Source: Desulfosudis oleivorans (GTDB lineage: Bacteria; Desulfobacterota; Desulfobacteria; Desulfobacterales; SURF-7). From it: a stretch of 64,000 bases of DNA. A model generated the notes under the pieces. The model did not search any database. It was not told the origin of the DNA and was given only the letters and a program-made list of their open reading frames with translations. The stretch spans positions 124,001-188,000 of the forward strand of contig DYJC01000007.1 of the NCBI GenBank assembly GCA_020723305.1, given 5' to 3'. A program made the position numbers and the translations under genes. This document shows positions 54,528 through 63,728 of the stretch, in pieces. Within the stretch, counting starts at the first letter, position 1. Each line of letters begins with the position of its first letter.

Positions 54528-56060
54528 TTAAAAACGGGTCTTCCGATCCAGACTTCGGTATTGAATCGCTTCTGCAATATGGTTTGACTGGATGTCGGTC
54601 TGAGCCTCGAGATCAGCAATGGTGCGGGCGATTTTCAGGATGCGGTAATATGCCCGTGTAGACAGATTCAGTTTGTCAATTGCAGTCATGAGCAGTTTTT
54701 CGGAATCCGGTTGAATCGGGCAATTTTTCTGGACCAGCTTGCTGCCCATGCGGCTGTTGCTGTAGATTTTTGTTTGTTGATACCGGTTTCTCTGAATGTT
54801 TCTAGCCTTGACCACGCGTTCCCGAATCAATTCAGAAGTCTCAGCAGGTTTCTGATAGAATAGATCCTTGTAGGGAACAGCCGGAACCTCAATCTGGATA
54901 TCAATTCGATCCAGAAGCGGGCCGGATATACGAGCCCGGTAATTAGCGATCTGCTGATGGGTGCATTTGCAGGCATGCCGGATATCGGAAAAAAACCCGC
55001 ACGGACAGGGATTCATGGCTGCGATCAGCATAAAATTGGAGGGATAGGTTATGGTTGTAAGCGCTCTGGATATGGTTACCTGCTGATCTTCCAGGGGCTG
55101 CCTCAGCACTTCCAGAACATGTTTTTTGAATTCCGGAAGCTCGTCCAGAAAAAGAACACCATTATGAGCCAAACTCACCTCGCCGGGTTTCGGGGTATGC
55201 CCGCCCCCGATCAGTCCAGCATCGGATATGGTGTGGTGGGGAGACCGGAAAGGCCTTTCAGTAACCAGAGACTGACCATTTTTCAACGCCCCTGTAACAG
55301 AATAGATGGAGGTGGTTTCGATTGCTTCATCAAAAAGCAGCGGAGGCAAAATGGACGGCAGTCTCCTTGCGAGCATGGTTTTTCCGGAGCCGGGTGGTCC
55401 GGTCATGATTAAATTATGTCCTCCGGCTGCTGCGATCTCCAATGCTCTCTTTGCATGTTCCTGGCCGACAACCTCGGAAAAATCATTATCTGTTATGTGG
55501 GTGATGTTTTTCTGAGGAATCGGATTCATTTCTTCCGGTTGAATGATATTGGTTCCCTGAAAAAAATCAACGGATTGATAAAGGGTTCGGACAGCGAAAA
55601 CCGGTATTCCCCTGACAACCGCCGCTTCTTTCCGGTTTTCCCAGGGAACCATGATTCCGGAATAGTTTGCTTTTTTGGCAGCCAAGGCCATGGGCAGAGA
55701 GCCCTTGACCGGCTTGATTCTCCCGTCCAGCGACAGCTCGCCCAGAATCAGATACCGGCATAAAATCTCCTGGGATATCAATCCAGTGGCGGACAGGATG
55801 CCCAGTGCAATCGGAAGGTCAAATCCGGTTCCTTCTTTTTTCAGGTCTGCCGGTGCAAGATTCACGGTGATGCGGTCATGGGGAAAGGTGTATCCGGAGT
55901 TTGTAATGGCGGATTTTACCCTTTCCTTGCTCTCTTTTACTGCGGTTTCCGCCAGCCCTACGGTTGTGAAAGATGGAAGTCCATGAGAAATATCAATCTC
56001 AACCTCCACAAGACAGGCATCTATTCCGATAACCGTGCTGCTCAGCACCTTTGCAAGCAT
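54528..56060 (-). CDS. YifB/ComM-family Mg-chelatase-like AAA+ ATPase
   Basis: 510 aa. N-terminal Lon-like domain (VEVEIDISHGLPSFTTVGLAETAVKESKERV; DRITVNLAPADLKKEGTGFDLPIA). Walker A MTGPPGSGKTMLARRLPSILP about residue 220, Walker B VLFLDELPEF, a zinc-type CPCGFFSDIRHACKC cluster, and the C-terminal Mg-chelatase helix LNLSTRAYYRILKIARTIADL. ComM relatives are branch-migration helicases in natural transformation. Full length. Monocistronic. Confidence 0.95.
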   Translation of the reverse strand: MLAKVLSSTVIGIDACLVEVEIDISHGLPSFTTVGLAETAVKESKERVKSAITNSGYTFPHDRITVNLAPADLKKEGTGFDLPIALGILSATGLISQEILCRYLILGELSLDGRIKPVKGSLPMALAAKKANYSGIMVPWENRKEAAVVRGIPVFAVRTLYQSVDFFQGTNIIQPEEMNPIPQKNITHITDNDFSEVVGQEHAKRALEIAAAGGHNLIMTGPPGSGKTMLARRLPSILPPLLFDEAIETTSIYSVTGALKNGQSLVTERPFRSPHHTISDAGLIGGGHTPKPGEVSLAHNGVLFLDELPEFKKHVLEVLRQPLEDQQVTISRALTTITYPSNFMLIAAMNPCPCGFFSDIRHACKCTHQQIANYRARISGPLLDRIDIQIEVPAVPYKDLFYQKPAETSELIRERVVKARNIQRNRYQQTKIYSNSRMGSKLVQKNCPIQPDSEKLLMTAIDKLNLSTRAYYRILKIARTIADLEAQTDIQSNHIAEAIQYRSLDRKTRF

Positions 56061-56370
56061 ATTATTTTCCGTATTTCGTAATGATTTTCATGTTTATCTT
56101 TGGTGAGTAAGATAATTGAAATAAACTCAAATAGTCAACATATTAATAAAGGATTCATTCATGAAATCGTCATTTCCCTGTTTTTTCAGGCTGGGTCGAG
56201 CTTTCAATATATGTAGTATTCCTTTGTTATGGATTTCCGCAGCAGGAAAGATGAGGCCTCCTTTTTTCTTTATGGTTATTCAAATTTGTGATAAATGGGT
56301 TTAAATATCTGATTTTACGTTTTCGGATTGAATATAAACAATGATATGCCGGATTGAAATCAATTGATTC
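56061..56370. other. Intergenic region between yifB and lpxC
   Basis: 310 bp divergent spacer, AT-rich. No open frame, repeat or clear promoter was recognised. Confidence 0.5.
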
Positions 56371-57300
56371 ATGAAAGGCGTTTGGAAGAAGATGCAATAT
56401 AATCAAAGAACGATCGCAAAACCGATTTCCTGCTCCGGTGTAGGAGTTCATTCCGGCAAAGAGGTAAAACTTACAATAAAGCCGGCGCCTGCAAACCACG
56501 GTATTAAGTTTGTGAGAACAGACCTGCCGGCTTCTCCTGAGATTCCGGCTCTTTTTAATATGGTCGTTGATACAAGCCTTGCGACGGTAATCGGAAACGA
56601 AGGAGTAATCGTTTCCACAATTGAACATCTGATGGCTTGTCTGGCTGGTTTTTCAATCGAAAATGCCCTGATTGAACTGGATAATTATGAGATGCCGATT
56701 CTGGATGGCAGCTCCGCGGTTTATGCAAAAATGATTAAAGAAGCCGGTATCCAGGAACTTCCGGAGCTTAGATATTTTTTTATTGTCAATAAACCCATTG
56801 AACTCAAAGAAAATGACAAATCGGTTATTGCTTATCCATCATCCACTCGGAAAATTACCTGTACTATCGATTTTCCGCACCCCCTGATTCAGACGCAAAC
56901 CCTGTCATTGACTTTGACGGATGAGGTTTTTGAACGGGAAATCAGCAAGGCCAGAACCTTTGGCTTCCTGCATGAAATTGAATACCTTAAGCGATACGGG
57001 TTGGCCAGGGGCGCATCTCTGGAAACCGGTGTAGCGATCGATGAAACAAAGATCCTGAATAAAGAAGGGTTACGATTTACAGATGAGTTTGTCCGTCATA
57101 AAATTCTCGATTGTATCGGGGATTTTTCTCTGCTTGGCATGCCGATTCTTGGGCATATTGTCACCAATAAATCCGGGCATGCGTTTAATCATGCTTTTTT
57201 ACAAACTTTTTTTGAAAATAAAGACTCCTGGGATACCCGAGCTATCGAAGGCTTTTCAGGCAATGATGCCCTTTCTTCGAAATCACTTGCCATTTCATAG
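56371..57300 (+). CDS. lpxC: UDP-3-O-acyl-N-acetylglucosamine deacetylase
   Basis: 309 aa from ATG 56371; an ATG at 56392 directly follows GGAAGAAG and gives the usual MQYNQRTIAKPISCSGVGVHSG start. Zinc site and catalysis: STIEHLMACLAG (His), DEFVRHKILDCIGDFSLLG (His and Asp) and SGHAFNHAFLQ (His). It commits UDP-acyl-GlcNAc to lipid A synthesis, so the organism has lipopolysaccharide. Other lpx genes are not in the window. Confidence 0.96.
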   Translation: MKGVWKKMQYNQRTIAKPISCSGVGVHSGKEVKLTIKPAPANHGIKFVRTDLPASPEIPALFNMVVDTSLATVIGNEGVIVSTIEHLMACLAGFSIENALIELDNYEMPILDGSSAVYAKMIKEAGIQELPELRYFFIVNKPIELKENDKSVIAYPSSTRKITCTIDFPHPLIQTQTLSLTLTDEVFEREISKARTFGFLHEIEYLKRYGLARGASLETGVAIDETKILNKEGLRFTDEFVRHKILDCIGDFSLLGMPILGHIVTNKSGHAFNHAFLQTFFENKDSWDTRAIEGFSGNDALSSKSLAIS

Positions 57301-57430
57301 ACGATTCGTTATGAATCAAGCTTATTAGATTTGGAAACAATAGTTTGCTGGAAAGTCTATGGAAGATTGGGATTGATTTTATGAATGGAATCGGATTTCG
57401 CGTCAAAGAAAGACCATTCTGCAGGAAGCG

Positions 57431-58003
57431 ATGTTTACAAAAAAAATCTTTACAAAAATAATATGCTATATATTCATTGGCCTTTTTGTCATACAGGGAA
57501 ATGGTATTGCCCAGGATGCAGCTCTGAACAATATTATCATCAACAATACTCGGGATGATCTGCTGCTGTATCTTGCTGTTGAAGGTGCTTTCCGGGAAAA
57601 AATGAAGAAGGCAATCATAAGTGGGGTTCCTGCTTCTTTTTCTTTTTACGTAATGTTGTTTCGCTATCGAGGATTTTGGCTGGATGAAAAAATAACAGAT
57701 ATCGAAGTAACGCACACCATGAAATATGATAACCTGAAAAAGGAGTATACGGTCAGCCGGTCTTGGGAATCCGAATCCCAGGTGACAACAAAATCCTTTG
57801 AAGAAGCCCAAAAACTGATGTGTGAGATTAAAGGCATGCACCTTGTATCCCTCTCAAGGCTGACAAAAGGGACGGAATATCAAATAAAAGCAAAAGCCGA
57901 ACTCAGCAAGATGACATTGCCTCTTTATCTCCATTATGTTTTGTTTTTCGTGTCATTATGGGATTTTGAGACAGACTGGTATACGATTGACTTTACATAC
58001 TAG
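57431..58003 (+). CDS. DUF4390 domain secreted protein
   Basis: 190 aa with a signal peptide (residues 1-~28, ending GIAQD). Mature part fits DUF4390: NNTRDDLLLYLAVEGAFREK, VPASFSFYVMLFRYRGFWLD, KYDNLKKEYTVSR and a C-terminal VSLWDFETDWYTIDFTY. It precedes an NtrY-like kinase by 53 bp, a pairing typical of Desulfobacterota, so it may be a periplasmic partner of that sensor (inference). Confidence 0.85.
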   Translation: MFTKKIFTKIICYIFIGLFVIQGNGIAQDAALNNIIINNTRDDLLLYLAVEGAFREKMKKAIISGVPASFSFYVMLFRYRGFWLDEKITDIEVTHTMKYDNLKKEYTVSRSWESESQVTTKSFEEAQKLMCEIKGMHLVSLSRLTKGTEYQIKAKAELSKMTLPLYLHYVLFFVSLWDFETDWYTIDFTY

Positions 58004-58056
58004 TTCACATGGAGAAAATACCATAACAGGCAACCCAAATCAGGCTCCCGAAAAAG

Positions 58057-60303
58057 ATGTTGACCCGTAAAAACCGCCGAAAAGTCATTCCATCAATCTC
58101 AGAAGATGAGATCAAGAGACGAAAACGGGAATATCTTATTATCATCGGGATTATCATTTTTTTCCCTATCCTCACTTTTTTTGAAACCCGCATTATCTAT
58201 TTTGGAACCGATTTTCCGATTTCCAACACAGTCTTGATGTTTTCTTTGATCAACATCAATCTGCTGTTGTTGATCTTATTAATTTTTCTTGTTTTTCGAA
58301 ATCTTGTAAAACTGCTCTATGACCGGAGACGCAGAGTCACCGGTGCAAAGCTCAGAACACGGCTGGTTATCGCATTTATTTCTCTTTCCCTGCTGCCGAC
58401 AATCGTTCTTTTTTTCTTTGCCATGAATTTTATCACCACCAGCATTGAATTCTGGTTTAATGTGCCGGTGGAAAAGGCACTCGAGAATTCATTATCGGTT
58501 GGAAGAAGCCTGTACCAGTATGTTGAGGATAACAACTTGTTTTTCCTTGAAAAAACAGCATACCAGATCAGCACAAAGAAGCTGCTGAGTCCGGACAAAC
58601 AAAAAACATTCACCCGATACGTTCAGGTTGTCCAGCGTGAATTCAACCATCATGCTGTTGAAGTTTATGATGCCAATGCAAAAAGGCTGACCTATGCATT
58701 GTCTCCGCTTCTGGAAAAAAGAGGATTGGAGGTATTAGCGCCGGAAAAAATTTTAAAAGAAACATTAAACAATAATATTAAGACCATTTCAGAAGAAATC
58801 AACATTGGTGAACTGGTTCGCACGGTTGTTTCCATCCCCTATGGGGCAAAAAGGATTGATACAATCGGTTATGTTGCAATCAGCACCATCATCTCAAGAG
58901 ATTTGTCCCGCAACATGGCTTCTATTTCAAGGGGATTTGAAGAATACCAGCAGATTAAAATGCTGAAACGGCCCATTCAAACGACCTATTATATCAGTTT
59001 ATCCATTGTAGCACTTCTGGTGTTATTCTGTGCGGTGTGGTTTGGCTTCTATCTGGCAAAGTCCATTACCATACCGATCATGAGGCTGGCAGAAGGAACA
59101 CGCCGGGTAGCGGAAGGTGATTTGAGTTTTAATATTGAACAGATCGCAGATGATGAAATCGGGAGTCTTGTAAATTCATTCAATAAAATGACAGGAGACC
59201 TCCGGGTAGGAAGAGAGCAACTGGAACTTTCCGCAAGAATGCTTCATGAACAGAACGATGAGATCGAGGAACAGCGGCAATACATGGAAATTGTTCTTAA
59301 AAATGTATCTGCCGGAGTAATCTCGTTGAACAAGGGCGGATTTATCACCACAATCAATAAATCCGCTGAAAAAATGCTCGGCATTCGGCCGGAACAGATT
59401 ATAGGCAAAAGCTATAAAAATCTGTTAAAAGGAGAGTTCCTAGATCTAGCCAATGATACAATTGAAAAAATGACCAATTCCCGCGATAACAGCATTGTTC
59501 TGCCCCACAAACTGACCATTGACGGAAAATCCAGGAGTTTCCTGGTGCATCTGAATGCCTTAAAGGATGATCTGGACCGGCATATGGGGATTGTTCTGGT
59601 GATCGATGACCTGACGGAGCTGGAAAAAGCACAACGCATGGCAGCCTGGAGGGAGGTTGCCAGAAGGATTGCTCATGAGGTGAAGAATCCTCTTACCCCC
59701 ATATCTCTTTCTGCGCAGCGTCTGAAAAGAAAATATTCCGGTCGGGTGGCGGATCCGATTTTTGACGAATGTACCCGAACCATTATTGATCATGTGGATT
59801 TGATTCGTAACCTGGTGAATGAGTTTTCAACCTTTGCAAGATTCCCTGGCGCCAATCCAAAACCCTGCGAGTTACCTCCGATTATAGACGAAACAGTTGC
59901 TCTGTATCGGGAGGGCCATAGAAATATCAATTTTGATATTCATATTTCAGATAACATACCCAAGTTGCAATTGGATCGTCAGCAGATCAAACAAGCCATG
60001 ATCAATCTCGTGGACAATGCCATAGCCTCGATAATGCATATCGCCCCTGATGGAGACATTACCATATCGGTGATGCATGATCCGATTTTGAATCTGGTCA
60101 GGCTGGAGATAAGCGATACTGGTACGGGTATTTCCGATCAGGAAAAAACCAGATTGTTTGAACCCTATTTTTCCACCAAAAAAACAGGTATGGGTCTTGG
60201 CCTTACGATTGTCAGTACCATCATCACAGATCATAATGGTTTGATCAGCGTTCAGGACAATCATCCCAGGGGGGCAAAGTTTGTTATTGAGATTCCCGTA
60301 TAA
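58057..60303 (+). CDS. ntrY: NtrY-like membrane sensor histidine kinase
   Basis: 748 aa. About four hydrophobic segments (~27-47, ~58-85, ~108-130, ~310-335) with a periplasmic sensory loop between the third and fourth. HAMP ~330-385 (SITIPIMRLAEGTRRVAEGD), PAS ~405-515, then HisKA with His540 in RRIAHEVKNPLTPIS and an ATPase domain (NLVDNAIASI, SDTGTGIS, GMGLGLTIV). Should phosphorylate the adjacent NtrX-like regulator, 42 bp downstream. Membrane-located. The signal is unknown. Confidence 0.94.
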   Translation: MLTRKNRRKVIPSISEDEIKRRKREYLIIIGIIIFFPILTFFETRIIYFGTDFPISNTVLMFSLININLLLLILLIFLVFRNLVKLLYDRRRRVTGAKLRTRLVIAFISLSLLPTIVLFFFAMNFITTSIEFWFNVPVEKALENSLSVGRSLYQYVEDNNLFFLEKTAYQISTKKLLSPDKQKTFTRYVQVVQREFNHHAVEVYDANAKRLTYALSPLLEKRGLEVLAPEKILKETLNNNIKTISEEINIGELVRTVVSIPYGAKRIDTIGYVAISTIISRDLSRNMASISRGFEEYQQIKMLKRPIQTTYYISLSIVALLVLFCAVWFGFYLAKSITIPIMRLAEGTRRVAEGDLSFNIEQIADDEIGSLVNSFNKMTGDLRVGREQLELSARMLHEQNDEIEEQRQYMEIVLKNVSAGVISLNKGGFITTINKSAEKMLGIRPEQIIGKSYKNLLKGEFLDLANDTIEKMTNSRDNSIVLPHKLTIDGKSRSFLVHLNALKDDLDRHMGIVLVIDDLTELEKAQRMAAWREVARRIAHEVKNPLTPISLSAQRLKRKYSGRVADPIFDECTRTIIDHVDLIRNLVNEFSTFARFPGANPKPCELPPIIDETVALYREGHRNINFDIHISDNIPKLQLDRQQIKQAMINLVDNAIASIMHIAPDGDITISVMHDPILNLVRLEISDTGTGISDQEKTRLFEPYFSTKKTGMGLGLTIVSTIITDHNGLISVQDNHPRGAKFVIEIPV

Positions 60304-60345
60304 AAGGAGAGGATCGCTTATTATAAAGAGAGGAGTATGTAGAAA

Positions 60346-61704
60346 ATGTTTCCAACAATATTGATTGTTGATGATGAACCTTCCATCCAGAAATCGTTGA
60401 GCGGGCTTCTTCTGGATGAAGGGTTTGAGGTCATCATGGCCTCCAATGGTTATGAGGCATTGAAAATTATCGATGAAGAGTCTCCGGATCTTGTGTTATT
60501 GGACATCTGGATGCCTGGAATTGATGGAATTGAAACCTTGAAGGAGATCAAAAAAAAGAATCCTCATCTGCAGGTTATTATGATCACAGGGCATGGCACA
60601 ATAGAAACCGCGGTCAAGGCAACCAAGTTTGGTGCGTTTGATTTTATTGAAAAACCATTATCCATCGATAAAGTGATTGTGGCCATTAACAATGCGTTAA
60701 ATTTCCGCCGCCTTGAAGAAGAAAATTGTTACCTTCGAAAAAAGACCCTTGAGAAAAATTCAATTGACGGTAACAGCCCACCGATTCAACAATTAAAAAG
60801 GCAGATTTCAGTTGCAGCACCTACCGATGCGTGGATCATGCTAACCGGTGAAAATGGAACTGGTAAGGAACTTGTTGCTCGAACCATCCATCACTTAAGC
60901 AATCGATCCGAACATCCGTTGATTGACGTCAACTGCGCTGCAATACCGGATGAGCTGATTGAAAGTGAATTGTTCGGCCATGAAAAAAGTGTTTTTCCCG
61001 GTACACAGGCAAAATCAAGGGGAAAATTTGAACTGGCCAACAAAGGGACAATATTTTTGGATGAAATCGGGGATATGAGTCTGAAGACCCAGTCAAAAAT
61101 ACTCCGCGTCCTTCAGGAACAGAAGTTCCAACGTGTTGGTGGAAGCAGGGTTTTACATATTGATGTCCGCGTAATCGCGGCAAGTAATAAAGATATTGAA
61201 AAAGAGATTGAAAAAGGGAATTTCAGGGAAGACCTGTTTTTCCGTCTCAATGTAATTCCCATTGAAATCCCTGCATTGCGGGATCGTGTTGAAGACATTC
61301 CATCACTTGTGAATACTTTTCTTGAAAAATGTGCAACCCAGTATCAAAGCAGCAAAAAAACGATCGACCAGGAAGCGCTGGATATGCTGATGCGGTATTC
61401 CTGGCCTGGAAATGTCCGGGAGTTGAAAAATCTTGTGGAAAGGCTGGCGATTATGGTGGAGGAGGAAAAGATAGAATCCCATCATATTCCCAATCCGTAT
61501 AATATTAAAATGGAAAAAGAACCGGATTCACTGGATATCCGTTTGTTTTCCATAAACAGCTTAAAGAAAGCAAAGAAAGTATTTGAAGAAGAATTTATCC
61601 GGAAAAAACTGATGGAAAACAATAATGATGTAAAAAAGACTGCCAGGAGGCTGGGTGTTGAAAAAGATCAATTGGACAAGAAGCTGGACAACTTGAGATC
61701 ATAA
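60346..61704 (+). CDS. ntrX: NtrX-like AAA+ response regulator with degenerate GAFTGA loop
   Basis: 452 aa. Receiver 1-120 (LIVDDEPSIQK, phospho-Asp in VLLDIWMPG), AAA+ domain ~140-375 (Walker A GENGTGKE, Walker B GTIFLDEIGDM, R-finger region FREDLFFRLNVIPIEIPALRDR), and a C-terminal Fis-like helix-turn-helix (VKKTARRLGVEKDQLDKKL). The loop that normally reads GAFTGA and touches sigma54 is SVFPGT (residues 215-220, after FGHEK), so sigma54 activation may be lost while ATPase parts stay. Partner of the upstream kinase. Confidence 0.93.
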   Translation: MFPTILIVDDEPSIQKSLSGLLLDEGFEVIMASNGYEALKIIDEESPDLVLLDIWMPGIDGIETLKEIKKKNPHLQVIMITGHGTIETAVKATKFGAFDFIEKPLSIDKVIVAINNALNFRRLEEENCYLRKKTLEKNSIDGNSPPIQQLKRQISVAAPTDAWIMLTGENGTGKELVARTIHHLSNRSEHPLIDVNCAAIPDELIESELFGHEKSVFPGTQAKSRGKFELANKGTIFLDEIGDMSLKTQSKILRVLQEQKFQRVGGSRVLHIDVRVIAASNKDIEKEIEKGNFREDLFFRLNVIPIEIPALRDRVEDIPSLVNTFLEKCATQYQSSKKTIDQEALDMLMRYSWPGNVRELKNLVERLAIMVEEEKIESHHIPNPYNIKMEKEPDSLDIRLFSINSLKKAKKVFEEEFIRKKLMENNNDVKKTARRLGVEKDQLDKKLDNLRS

Positions 61705-61705
61705 A

Positions 61706-62290
61706 ATGGGATTGCGTGTGATCAGCGGCAACCAACGGGGAAGAAAACTGTTGACAGTAAAGGGGATGAATACAAGGCCCACCGCAGACCGGATGCGTGA
61801 ATCCCTGTTCAATATTCTGTCATCCCGGGTGATCGGAGCACATGTTCTGGATCTGTTTGCCGGGACCGGAGCGCTTGGAATTGAGGCGCTGAGTCGTGGC
61901 GCAACATCAGCTGTTTTTATTGATAAAGAAAAGACAGCTCTTTCCATAATCGAAAGAAATATAGAAATATGCGGTTTAGGAGAGCAGTCAAGGGTTTTGA
62001 AATGGGATATCGCGATCAATTTAAAGTGTCTGAAAGGAAGGATGCCAAAATTTGATACTGTGTTTATGGATCCGCCCTATGATAAAGGCTTTGTTCAAAA
62101 AGCCCTGGCCAATCTATACCAAAGCAGTTCAGTAACAAATGGTTCGATTATTGTTGTGGAACATTCGCCGGCGGAGCAGGTGCCTGAAAATTTTTTGGGC
62201 TTTGAAATGACGGATCAGAGAAGATACGGTAGAACCTGTTTTTCATTTTTAGATGTTCAACTATCAGCAGAAAAGGAAATAACCACCTGA
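61706..62290 (+). CDS. rsmD: 16S rRNA (guanine(966)-N(2))-methyltransferase RsmD
   Basis: 194 aa. Starts GLRVISGNQRGRKL, then TRPTADRMRESLFNIL, SAM site DLFAGTGALGIEALSRGA, and catalytic FMDPPYDKG. Methylates small-subunit rRNA. Starts 2 bp after ntrX and its stop overlaps the coaD start by one base (TGATG), the common rsmD-coaD pair. Confidence 0.95.
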   Translation: MGLRVISGNQRGRKLLTVKGMNTRPTADRMRESLFNILSSRVIGAHVLDLFAGTGALGIEALSRGATSAVFIDKEKTALSIIERNIEICGLGEQSRVLKWDIAINLKCLKGRMPKFDTVFMDPPYDKGFVQKALANLYQSSSVTNGSIIVVEHSPAEQVPENFLGFEMTDQRRYGRTCFSFLDVQLSAEKEITT

Positions 62291-62781
62291 TGAAGAAAAA
62301 AATTGCAATTTATCCGGGATCGTTTGACCCTCCCACCAATGGGCATCTCGATATTATTGAAAGAGGATTGGAGTTATTTGATGGTGTGATTGTGTCCATC
62401 ATGCACAATCCAGCCAAACAATCCCTGTTTACTCTTGAAGAGCGTATAGAATTGCTGAGAGAGATCACAAAAACATTTTCAAATATTGAAATCGATTCAT
62501 CGGATGGGCTGGTAGTGGATTATGCAGTGAAACGGAATGCCCATGCAATCTTGAGGGGGATGCGGGCGGTTTCCGATTTTGAGTATGAGTTTCAAATGGC
62601 CCTCATGAACAGACGGTTGAACCGTGATATACAGACGGTATTTCTGATGACAGGGCTCCGGTGGATATTTATCAGCTCATCCATCATTAAAGAGGCGGCG
62701 CGTTTTGGCGGAGATGTGTCGGATATGGTGCCGGCCGCGGTTTATCGAAAACTGAAAGAGAAATTCCCTTTGATGAAGTAA
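62290..62781 (+). CDS. coaD: Phosphopantetheine adenylyltransferase
   Basis: 163 aa. Nucleotidyltransferase start IAIYPGSFDPPTNGHLDII (the T/HxGH motif), HAILRGMRAVSDFEYEFQMALMNR, and FISSSIIKEAARFGGDVSDMVP (the ISSS-x-x-K-type motif). Makes dephospho-CoA, the fourth step from pantothenate. Full length; 9 bp before the LysR gene. Confidence 0.97.
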   Translation: MKKKIAIYPGSFDPPTNGHLDIIERGLELFDGVIVSIMHNPAKQSLFTLEERIELLREITKTFSNIEIDSSDGLVVDYAVKRNAHAILRGMRAVSDFEYEFQMALMNRRLNRDIQTVFLMTGLRWIFISSSIIKEAARFGGDVSDMVPAAVYRKLKEKFPLMK

Positions 62782-62790
62782 GGTGATTGT

Positions 62791-63699
62791 ATGAATTTAT
62801 GGCAGCTTCATATCTTTTGTAAGGTGATTGAACTGAAAAGTTTTTCAAAGACAGGTGAGATCATTCATCTGTCTCAACCTACCATCAGTACGCATATCAA
62901 GGATCTGGAAAGTTATTTTGGCTGTCAATTGATCGACCGGATGGGAAAACAGGCAATTCCGACAAAGGCCGGAGAACTTCTTTATGGATATGCACGCCGG
63001 CTTTTATTGCTCAGTGAGGAGACCAAAAGCGCAATTGCTGCTTTTAAAGGAAAGCTGACGGGAAGACTTATTATTGGCGGGAGTACGATCCCGGGTGGAT
63101 ATCTCCTTCCCAAAGTAATCGGAGAGTTCACGAAACAATACAAAGATGTGTCTGTGTCCATATCGATCAGTGATACCCGGAAAATTGTAGAGGATACTCA
63201 AAACGGATTGATCGAGTTTGGAATTGTCGGCGGAAAAACGTTCATTAAAGGGATTGTTCAGGAAAAACTGATGGAAGATGATATGCGCCTGATTGTTCCG
63301 GCCGATCACAAGTGGGCTTTGAAAAAAAGCGTGACCATTCCAATGCTTCAGAAAGAACCATTCCTGATTCGCGAACAGGGTTCGGGCACACTTTCTTCCC
63401 TGAAGAACAGTCTGTCCAAAATTCATATGGATCTTGAATCTTTCAATATCATTGCAGAGATGGGAAGCACAACCGCTGTTATCCAGGGAATCAAAAACCG
63501 GATCGGGGTTTCCATCCTCTCCCCGATAGCCATCCAGGAAGAGCTTAAGGCCGGCTCCCTGTCCGCGCTTACAGTTGAGGGCCTTGATTTAAAGCGGAGC
63601 TTTTATCTCATCCGTCATGGACAGCGAACCGCCTCACCGATTGGTCACACATTTATCCGGTTTCTTCATGAAACCGTGGAATCATTGGTCAACGCATAA
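62791..63699 (+). CDS. LysR-type regulator, selenium-metabolism-associated type
   Basis: 302 aa. Winged HTH 1-60 (LWQLHIFCKVIELKSFSKTGEIIHLSQPTISTHIKDLE) and a two-lobe effector domain ~92-297 (IGGSTIPGGYLLPKVIGEF, EFGIVGGKT, FLIREQGSGT). The GGSTIPGGYLLPK segment is characteristic of the subgroup named for association with selenium metabolism in anaerobes; no selenium genes are in the window, so the role is inferred. AAGGTGAT precedes the ATG. Possibly read through from coaD. Confidence 0.85.
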   Translation: MNLWQLHIFCKVIELKSFSKTGEIIHLSQPTISTHIKDLESYFGCQLIDRMGKQAIPTKAGELLYGYARRLLLLSEETKSAIAAFKGKLTGRLIIGGSTIPGGYLLPKVIGEFTKQYKDVSVSISISDTRKIVEDTQNGLIEFGIVGGKTFIKGIVQEKLMEDDMRLIVPADHKWALKKSVTIPMLQKEPFLIREQGSGTLSSLKNSLSKIHMDLESFNIIAEMGSTTAVIQGIKNRIGVSILSPIAIQEELKAGSLSALTVEGLDLKRSFYLIRHGQRTASPIGHTFIRFLHETVESLVNA

Positions 63700-63728
63700 C
63701 ATACATAAGGAACAGCCTGGTCCCGCGG

